Shown in pieces: positions 55,485 through 64,000 of a stretch of 64,000 nucleotides of DNA. The stretch is from assembly GCA_023053575.1 (NCBI GenBank), contig JAKZAP010000021.1:16802212-16866211 (forward strand), written 5' to 3'. Made by a program: the position numbers and the translations under genes. Under the pieces are notes generated by a model. It saw only the letters and a list, made by a program, of their open reading frames with translations. It did not search any database and had not been told where the DNA came from. The number at the start of each line of letters is the position of its first letter. The stretch's first letter is position 1. The stretch comes from Branchinecta lynchi. Taxonomy: Eukaryota; Arthropoda; Branchiopoda; Anostraca; Branchinectidae.

Positions 55485-56190
55485 AGTTGATTAGAGACTA
55501 GGTACAGGAGTAAGGGTGATGCCTAATTGGTTCTTGAAGTTCACTTTCCCGACAAGTAGTTCGACCCGAATCCGGCCAAAACCAGAAATATGGTGTCAAG
55601 TATTTTGCGTGCAGTCTATGAGGGATTCGGTGTAGGAGTAAGAGGAATGCTGAATAAATTTTCGAACTTTATTTCTTGGGGGATAAATAGTTCGGACAGT
55701 ACCCGGAAATTTACAAAAGGTAAAAGTATTTTCTTTGAGACCTACTTATCTAAACTTAAGATTATTTTCTTGCCCGACAAGTAGTTTGTCCGGAAATTCC
55801 GTAGAAATGAAAGTTAATCCTGGATTTTGGGGAAAGAATGCATGTTGTATCTGAATCAGCCAATAGTTTTCTCAGTGGATCAGTCGTTTGACCGTAATCT
55901 GCGGAAAACCATCCCATTAACTCTTTTTGTGATCCCAAAACGTAAGTGGAGGGATACCGATGACGTCGCAGAAGTTGTCCGTCTCGTGTAAGAACTTGGT
56001 GTGAGGATCCCCAAAGCTGTACTTTTAGGGGTGGGGGAGGGGTTTCAGATTATGGGGAGAAAATAAAAAAAATTTAAAAGCTAAGGAGGTAGTCGATTTA
56101 GGGGTAAGGACATGCTAAATCCGAATATGAAAATTATTTTTTCGGGGAAAAGTAGTTCGCCCGGAATCCGGAAGTTTAGCATGGAATTAA
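55485..56190 (+). mobile_element. Family A pieces, copies 13-14 (tail then head)
   Basis: 55485-55900 has satellite units and a partial tail. From about 55921 a new head (GTGATCCCAAAACGTAAGTG) begins and is cut short after one unit, at 56190. The copies are old and disordered. Confidence 0.65.
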
Positions 56191-56202
56191 AAAACAAGAG
56201 CT

Positions 56203-59017
56203 ACGAGCTCATATGGCACTTGTACGAGTAGGCTGTACAAGAAAGTAGATGAAAACGTCACAAAATACACCCGCCATCCAAAAAGGCGGTTCGGAAATAG
56301 AAATAGGATGTTTAGTTTCACTCATTTCTGAGCAGTTCCCAATAAATCCATTTGTTTGATCCCTAGACGTGCTACACGATTTCCGGTACTCACTCTATTT
56401 CCACCTACTGTGGCCGAATCTGGTTCGGAATAAAAAAAAATCGACCACCTAAAGCATCTTCGTTTATACCATCTACCAAGTTTCACTCGAATCTGAGCAT
56501 TTTTGGAAAGTTCCGGTACCCCCCCCCTTCCCACCAACGTTGTCGGAGCCGGTTCGGGCCCAATCTCTTAATTCCCTCATCAAGTTTGACTGAAATTGGA
56601 GGATAGCCTATCTGCAAGTTTCCAGTACCCCCCCCCCCCCCCTACCTTGGCCGAATCCGGCTCAGACGCCAAATAACAAATCTAAGCCGCATAAACTCGG
56701 CACTGTCGAATTGCATTTCATTCGGTCCATCCGTTTGGTTTTTGTGCATGTCAAAAGTCCCCCCACCCCCAGTTCCCCTAATCGTGGTCGCATATGGTTC
56801 GAACGCATGTTTTACATGTCGAGGCCATCGATTCGTATCACCCATGAAGTTTCACTCGAATCAGACCACTCGTTCGCAATTTATAGAAGTCCATATTTCT
56901 CTTCTCTTGCTCCCCAAAAAATGCTCGGATCTAGGAACGGAAGTTTCCGGGGGTATGTTGTGTCAGGTTTTTAAGTCAAGATAATTCGGGTCGCTAATAT
57001 GCCTGCAAAGTTTCGTTGTCGTTTTACATCTGGAACTATTCTAATTCACGACTACCGGAATTCCAGGAAACCCCCTCCAACTCCCCCCACAGAGCCCCAA
57101 AACCATCTGGCTCCGTCAATTTCATCTAGGCCTAATGCTTGTTCCATCCATTAAGTTTCGTCCCAATCCCTCTGCTTTTAGAGTTTCTTGAGTTTTCCAC
57201 CCCCCCCCCCCATCCCCACAGGTATTGGACCCGACTAGGACGTGACACTGAACGTCCGAGGCGATAGCTCACCAGACAAATTTCATTCAAATCCGATCAC
57301 CCGTTCAAAAGTTATGCACGCCACTAGATTCCGGACTCCCCATCCACCCACTCTCCCCACGATGGTCGGGTCGGGGAAACGGCTGTTCTCAAGTCAATCT
57401 GTTCGGATCCCTGACATACCTGCCAAGTTTCATCGCCCTAGGACATCAGGAAGTATGCCGAACTCGCGGGATCGCTAGAAATCCGGACCCCCACCCCAAC
57501 TCCCCCACAGTGCCCTGATCCGGTCCGGTTATGTCAATGACGTGTCGAGGACCTGTGCTTGTTTTTCCCACCAAGTTTCATCCCGATCCCTCCATTTTAA
57601 GCGTTTCTCAAAATTTCCGGTTCCCTCCTGCAACTCCCCCCAGTGTCATCAGATCCGGTCCGGTTATGTCAATGACGTGTCTAGGACCTGTGCTTGTTTT
57701 TAACCACCAAGTTTCATCCCGATCCCTCCACTTTAAGCGTTTCTCAAAATTTCCGGTTCCCTCCTCCAACTCCCCCAAGTGTCATCGGATCAGACCCGGA
57801 TTTAAAGTGAGGTGTCTGAGACACAAGGTCATCCTAAATATCAATTTTCATCAAGATCCGATCACCCGTTCAAAAGTTATGCACGCCACTAGATTCCGGA
57901 CTCCCCATCCACCCACTCCCCCCACGATGGTCGGGTCGGGGAAACGGCTGTTCTCAAGTCAATCTGTTCGGATCCTTGACATACCTGCCAAATTTCATCG
58001 CCCTAGGACACCAGGAAGTATGCCGAACTCGCAGGATCGCTAGAAATCCGGACCCCCACCCCAACTCCCCCACAGGGCCCTGATCCGGTCCGGTTATGTC
58101 AATGACGTGTCTAGGACCTGTGCTTGTTTTTCCCACCAAGTTTCATCCCGATCCCTCCACTTTAAGCGTTTCTCAAAATTCGGTTCCCCACCCCAACTCC
58201 CCCACAGTGCCCTGATCCGGTCCGGTTATGTCAATGACATTTCTAGGACCTGTGCTTGTTTTTCCCAACAAGTTTCATCCCGATCCCTCCACTTTAAGCG
58301 TTTCTCAAAATTTCCGGTTCCCTCCTCCAACTCCCCCAGTTTCATCGGATCCGGCCCGGATTTAAAGTGAGGTGTCTGAGACACGAGGTCATCCTAAATA
58401 TCAATTTTCATCAAGATCCGATCACCCGTTCGCAAGCTAAAAATACCTCAAATTTTGGCTTCACCCTCCCTCCACTCCCCCCCCCCCCCAGATGGTCGAA
58501 TCGGGGAATTGATGATTTCCTATTTAAGCTGGTCGGGTCCCAGACATGCCTGTCAATTTCCATCGTCCCAGCACATCAGGAAGCACGGAACTCGCGGGAT
58601 CACTACAAATTCGGACTTCTCCCCCCCCCCCCCCAACTCCCCCAAAGTGAGCGGATCCGTTTCGGTTATATCAGTCACGTATCTAGGACTTTTGCTTGTA
58701 CTTTCCACCAAGTTTCATTCGGATCCCTCCACTCTAAGTGTTTTCCAAGATTTCCGGTTTCCCCCTCTAACTCCCCCCAGTGTCACCGGATCCGGTCTGG
58801 ATTTAAAATGGAGGGTCTGAGACACGAAGTCCTTCCATGTATTAAGTTTCATTAAGATCCGATCACCCGTTCGTAAGCTAAAAATATCTCATTTTTCCTA
58901 TTTTTTCCGGATTCCCCCTCCCTCCACTCCCCTCCAGATGGTCGGATCGAGGAAGCGACAATTCCTAATTTAATCTGGTCCAGTTCCTGATATGCTTGCC
59001 AAGTTTCATCTTCCTAG
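56203..59017 (-). repeat. Family C copy 6, long array with higher-order repeat
   Basis: Begins AGCTACGAGCTCATATGGCA. Units carry AAGTTTCATCCCGATCCCTC, CAAAATTTCCGGTTCCC and AAGATCCGATCACCCG with poly-C tracts. Segments 57304-57550 and 57869-58130 are almost identical and about 565 bp apart, a recent two-unit duplication. The array breaks off at CATCTTCCTAG near 59017. Long frames here (for example 57531-58043) are translations of repeats, not genes. Confidence 0.85.
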
Positions 59018-59018
59018 T

Positions 59019-59517
59019 GTAAGGCTCCCTTCGGTGCTTTACCTCTTTGGTAACCCTTTTTGAGTTAGGTACGCGTGTACGGGTTACGATCGACTGTATC
59101 GTACGAGATGGTAGACGCGACGGCGACCTTACTTGGCGGCTTGGCGAGAAGCCGCCGGATTGAGGGTTGTTAGGTAGCGTAGACGATAGTGTTCGGCAAG
59201 GCGTATATTTGGTTCTTTCTTTCCTATCTGCTGTGGTGAACAATCTACCCGCTTTCTAAGTCTTAATTCGTACACTCAAGTCGCAAGTACATGGTTATTA
59301 TATTGGTCTGAAGATGGTACAAAGTATAAGTTAGATGATAGATAGGTGGCGAGTTAGAAGGACGAATCAGCAGTATTGCAGAAGGCTGTCATAGGTTGCG
59401 TGTATTTTAAGTATAGGTCAGTTCAGCTGGACAGAGTTCGGCGAGGGCGTCGGAGGAAGATGGATCTAAAGAAATAAACTTACTTTAGTTCTACATATTG
59501 AATTCCTGTACCAACAA
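59019..59517. repeat. Possible solo or flanking LTR
   Basis: A segment of about 500 bp from TGTAAGGCTCCC to GTACCAACA has the TG...CA ends of an LTR and interrupts family C abruptly on its left. In plus sense it has a TATAAG near 59306 and an AATAAA near 59474. No second copy is seen, and the orientation relative to the env-like frame is unclear. Confidence 0.35.
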
Positions 59518-62034
59518 GTGTGCTGGTGAACGGCTAGATTAAAACTCCCCGAATCCCGCCTGAAAATCTTTCGAGGGAGTACTTCTTTTGGGTGCAGGTC
59601 ACGTCATCAAGTTTGCCCTTCAGAAAGGCAAACTCCTGATTGGCTGGCTGAAGCCTTATGATGGTGGTGGCTTTCTTCTAACGGTCTGTTTGCCACTTTC
59701 TACCTTTTGACCGTGTGACAGGGATCTGGACTTTGTAGTGATTTATTTGATTGAAACTTGAGTTGGGTAAAATAGCTGTCGAGTAATAAACGTTAAAAAG
59801 GACAGGAGAATAAATCTAGAAGAGGGAGGCCTATTGTAAAATAATAAATAAAGTGGAACGATCTCACCTTGAGTGTTCAGAGGGGGAGGAAGGACCCTTC
59901 TTACATATTCCCTGGCTTTGAAAAAGCACGGCTCGGTGCTCCGCTTATCCACCGCCAAGGCCATCTTCGTTGCTGAATCCTGTTTGGGTGTGGTATCTAC
60001 TTTAGGAAAGAAATCTGCAAAGAGAAATGGCTTGAAGCTTCTGAACCCAAGAAAACTGTTATATCATTCAAAGGAAAATTGCCTGTTTCTGGAATTACAA
60101 TCTTTACTACATACTAGCCTATAAATTTCTTCATTCTACCTATTCATCTAAGAAAAATAATAAAAAAAATATGACAAGAATTTTTTGTTGGGTATTCTTT
60201 TGTTGTCTTGTTCTTTAGGAATAATTGTTGGGGAGGTAAGATATATTAGTGAAATGATGTAAGTTCGTTACATTCTGTTTACCCTTTTGTCTCCTTTTTT
60301 TCTTCTTCGTTCTTTTCATATAATTATCTTGTCAGAATTTTCTGTGAACTGATATCACCCTTTAACAATTCAAGCTCGTGACGAACGATAACCCTTTACA
60401 AAATGTGCGATATCTAAATATACAACGGTAACTCTAAAGCATCACTAGGACAAAACTACGAAAATACCACTTCTTATCAACCATTATTTTCTACGAACCA
60501 CTGCAAAATGTTCAAACTACATAAATCGAAAACTAGCGAATTTCTGGTTCTTTGTTCTTCTCTTCTTTTTTTTCTTTTGTAAGTTTTACTTTGTAAAAAT
60601 ACACCTGAACAAAGCGAAGAAAGCAAATTTCGCTAAATTCATGTTTTTCTCTTTAAACATCAGCACGCTTTGCAATAATCTTGTAAGCATTACACTTAAG
60701 AAAATTCCTTTTTTTCTTTTGGCTGAAAGAATATTTCTTTTTTCTTTTTTTTTTTACACATATACTACTTCATAAAACACAGAAGAATACAATGCGAAAT
60801 GTAATCAGACCTTTTTTTCTCAAGCATCAGTCTACGCCTTGCATTAATCTAATAACATTACTTTCTGTTTCTTTCTTTACAGTTCTGAGGAAATAATCAT
60901 ATCAAATGGTAAAAAAAACTCTTCACACTTTTCTTAACTTCGATAGCTGGAGTTATTGTTTTTTTTCCAGTCCTTTTTTTTTTTTTTTATCGAAGTTGGA
61001 GTTTTCTTTTTCTCCACTATTTTTTTCTCTCTTTTTACTTTCTTTTCTTTTTTAGACAATGTAATGTGGAAAACAGTCACTCGAAGTTGAGTTTTAGATG
61101 AATCTTCGACTGGTGCAATCAACCCAAAAATCTTTACTGTCATGAATCTTTCCCAAGAGTTTCGAATACTTCGGTAAAAAAAAAAGGTGTGATTCTACGA
61201 ATATGCTCCTTTTAGTTTAGTTATGAAAGTTCCTAGTTTGTATTTGATGGATACTTACACACTGTCAGAGTGTCGACCCCCTGCTTTGTCATCTGTGCTA
61301 CTAACGACCTGTTTTAGCAGACAGAAAGGGTTTATGAGAAGCTGCAGCCGCTGCAGGTACCGGCCTGTCAAATTATAGGGCTGATGAACCACTTATAATA
61401 TGCCGGCTGCTTGTTTGAAGGGTGCAGTTTTTGTTTGTTTGCCTTTTACTGGCAACATGATACCTTGCATTAAGGTTGTTCGACCTGTCAATCACTTGAC
61501 TTTGAAGAACGCTAATACTTCTTGGGAATTTTAATAACTTATAACTAAGAAGTGCAAACACTGAATTTGGGGGGGGGGGATATTACCGAAAATATTTTCT
61601 CTCCTTTCTACATGCCTCCCTGAAACACCCTGTTTGCGTAGTAGACTCCCAGTTAAAAAAAATTCATCCTTTTTTGTTTCGATTTGACCGTTTCAAGCAT
61701 TTAGTGCAAAGAAAAAGGGGTACAAGTGACGGTTCCAACTGTTACAAAATTCACGTGTTAATCAAGCACACAAATAAAGCATAGGGATATAGTTTTACAA
61801 ACTTCAGCCTGAATTAATTCAAAATTACATACGAGCTAGTGGCCCAAAAATGATCTGTTACCATACAAACACCTACGATTTAAGTCATCTTACAAACAAT
61901 AATGCTAAGCTTAGCTGGATAAGAATGATTTCTTAAAAAAAGGGATAGTACTAGCTGGTTGATTTTCTTTATCAAACTACTATTTCACCTGGTGGGAAAT
62001 CATAGTCTAGCTTCATCTTGAGGGATTTCTTCCC
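59518..62034. other. AT-rich, pyrimidine-rich stretch, no gene seen
   Basis: 60130-61070 is dominated by T-rich tracts (TTTTTCTTTT). No exon, repeat family or promoter can be supported. The segment before the env-like frame (61560-62030) is also unassigned. Confidence 0.4.
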
Positions 62035-62922
62035 TTAAGTCCTGAATAGGCAAAAACATGGTATCTGTGTACTTTCTTTAAATTTTCCGTACAAATATGC
62101 GGACATGCCGGTACATAAAATCACAGTGACCGCAAGCATACCGACTAAAACGTAAATGTGAGTTAAAGACTGTGAATGAGTATTGGTCTGTTCCTCAACC
62201 GAGAGTAGCTCTAACGGGAGCTCAAGATTGTGATGGTTTCTGCTTCCTTTGCTTTTTAGCTTACTTTGTCAATACTCATTCAGAGTTTCAACGTTTAATT
62301 TCGAAGTAACTTGATTCAGTGGTACAATAAGTTTCTCAATCTCTAACACTGGGGTAAACGGTTTAGCCTTGAATGAAGCTGTCGGACTGTAATAGTCTTG
62401 AATAATGAATGACGAATGGCTAATTTTACATGCACCATTTACAGAAAATATTTGTGCTTCCCTGACATTTACAGAATAATATTTGTACGTCTGGTTTGCT
62501 AAAAACAAGTTCGTTTCTGGACATACAACATTTGATGTGACTGGGCCCGAAGAAGGACTCGTAAAAACATAGGTATCCCCATCTAAAACTGCTGCGAACG
62601 GAGAAGAGAACGTTGATATTTTACGCTCGCATAATTCGTTAATAGCACTGGTATCCTGAGTAAAAACAGCGTACGAGCAAGTCGGAAAACTTCCTTTCCT
62701 AAGCACTATGTGACTGTCACAAATAGTTTTCTGTTTATATCACACACAGTTGAATTCCATATCGTATCGGTTCAACAACAAGTAAGAATCGGCATCGTTA
62801 GTAATTGCGAAAAAATCTGAGGACGGCTGCGTCTTTACGTTATGTTCTGATTCCCTAAGACGATATGGAACCGGTATGGTTTCATATAAATTAAATTCAC
62901 TTCCGATACGGTTAGCATACAA
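62035..62922 (-). pseudogene. Env-like glycoprotein fragment of an LTR retroelement
   Basis: A single minus-strand frame runs 62922 to 62035, interrupted only by two TGA codons (62740-62742 and 62269-62271). The ectodomain part has scattered cysteines, including the C-x2-Y-x-V-F cluster around 62670, and N-x-T type sites. After the second TGA a hydrophobic stretch near 62090-62160 looks like a membrane anchor followed by a short polar tail. This layout resembles the envelope proteins of gypsy-like or BEL-like elements of invertebrates, which would mediate membrane fusion. The N-terminal half and any gag-pol are not in view. The breaks indicate an inactive old copy; the family assignment is from overall pattern only. 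Confidence 0.45.
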
Positions 62923-64000
62923 TTATTAATTGTTCTGAAGTCGACATAAGTTCACATTTGACTATATTTACAAGGTCAAGAAGGTTCTCTTTCGAAGAAA
63001 TAGAAAGGGCGTAGGGGCTTCGGAGTTATTGTACTATGCTTTTCAGAATAGTAACTGAACAGGGAATCCTTTTAAAGACGCTGTCATTACTGCATGAAAA
63101 GATGCTAAAGTTAAGTTTTAAGAAAACGGTAATTATGATATTCGGTTCTTCCCCACCAGATTCAGTAAAAACAGGATCAAGTGTTTACAAGCCGAGTTTT
63201 AAATATCGGAGGATAAATGTTCGGGAAGCTGGTTGTGTAGACTATGTAAAGAGAAAGTTATGGGAAAAGGGCTGACAATGGCAGTTCTTTGGAAATGGGA
63301 TTATAACAAGAATCAAGGACCTGAACATCGATGAACCATTTATTTATTTATTTTTATGTTAAAAGTGAAACAAATAATAAACTACGGTGTAGAACTGCGG
63401 GGTTCGGAATCGCAGTTCAATTCAAGGTTCAAAGTTATCTTTATTTGCAAAAAAAGTCTATCATTATCACTTTTCGCTGCTGAGACCAGAGCTCGAGCGC
63501 ACACAGAAAACTAAATAAAACCAGATTAACTTAAACATGAAGAATCATACCCAATAACATTGGAAACAGTCCAACCCTACGAACTAAAATAAAACTTATC
63601 CCACCTTAAAAGATTTTGGAATAAAATGTCATCCCTGCCAGAGGAGAGAATTTTCAAGTATAAGCACAATTAAACTAATATTGAAGACAAAGCGAAATTA
63701 TGGCCTTTGGAAGTGAAAAAATAATCTTAGATAATGCGGGTCTTTCGAATAAATCGTAACCTTTTCTTTTCTTTCAACGTACATATACCTATTTCGTAAA
63801 ACCAATTGGCTTTTAAACTATTTTTTTTTTTAGTAGTAGTAGTATTTAATTACAACAAACATAGATAAAAATCACGGACCAGTGCACATGCCTGGTGGCA
63901 TACTTTAGCACTGACAATGTTGCACAACGAAAATAAAATAAAAAGCCGTCTTCTAACTACATTTTGACATCAACAAAAAGAGAACAAAAACAAAAGAAAG
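62923..64000. other. Unassigned right end of the window
   Basis: A plus frame at 63036-63275 has an LSFKKTVIMIFGSSPPDS segment faintly like the part of LINE reverse transcriptases after the active site; this is weak. Near 63425-63470, GGTTCAAAGTTATCTTTATT resembles the LINE 3' end at 29415-29470 in minus sense. AT-rich elsewhere, with no exon seen. Confidence 0.3.

Noticed and set aside
57531..58043. A 170-codon frame with internal repeats as a repetitive protein gene
   Set aside because: It is a translation of family C satellite units, and similar frames occur in every array of that family.

Overview
This is nuclear DNA of a metazoan, most likely a marine-type invertebrate whose phylum I cannot fix. 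The evidence is spliced exons with GT/AG borders, several kinds of non-LTR retrotransposon, a tRNA-derived SINE, hAT-like and other TIR elements, and almost no long open frames. Nothing here is bacterial: there are no operons, tRNA/rRNA genes or CRISPR. Repeats fill most of the window. Most open frames of 60-150 codons are chance frames inside repeats and are not listed.

Host gene. Four short plus-strand exons (11754-11909, 30005-30259, 34485-34646, 53355-53467) share matching splice phases and a leucine-rich helical style resembling the mesothelin/stereocilin/otoancorin superhelical repeat family. Their introns are about 18.1, 4.2 and 18.7 kb and are packed with transposons. A possible 3'-terminal exon lies at 55267-55480. 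The 5' end of the gene was not found.

Repeat landscape. Two satellite-bearing non-autonomous families dominate. Family A has GGGATCCC boxes at both ends and an internal unit of about 136 bp; copies lie between 2.4 and 56.2 kb. Family C has ATATGGCACTTG boxes at both ends, an internal unit of about 282 bp and strong G/C strand asymmetry; copies lie at 3.5-6.2, 17.4-21.7, 30.8-32.5, 51.4-53.3 and 56.2-59.0 kb. Both carry a (GTCC)n-like stretch and a GATGAAACTTGG box, an architecture like the 'pearl' elements described from bivalves. Other families are named here by letter: B (long-TIR MITE), D (hAT-like, 8-bp TSD), E (3-bp TSD), F (hairpin MITE), G, I, J (foldback-like, 9-bp TSD), K, M and N.

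Retrotransposons. Minus-strand reverse-transcriptase pieces lie at 1-285, 19.8-21.4, 22.9-23.8, 24.2-24.7 and 28.3-28.5 kb, with a possible further LINE relic at 15.9-16.5 kb. A tRNA-headed SINE (16.56-16.86 kb) shares its 3' tail with the L2-like LINE at 24.2 kb. An env-like frame with two in-frame TGA codons lies at 62.0-62.9 kb, and a possible LTR lies at 59.0-59.5 kb.

Main discovery candidate. Positions 39443-49220 form a 9.8-kb foldback-like mobile element. It consists of two inverted arms (39443-44918 and 45060-49220) around a loop of about 141 bp, with perfect short termini and a 6-bp target duplication TTGGAC. It sits inside a family A copy. The outer arm is built of 21-bp repeats that encode heptads, followed by a conserved membrane-spanning reading frame; deeper in the arms lie paired unrecognised reading frames. 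Different later insertions in the two arms give a relative chronology. A 566-bp element at 36545-37110 repeats the same design in miniature.
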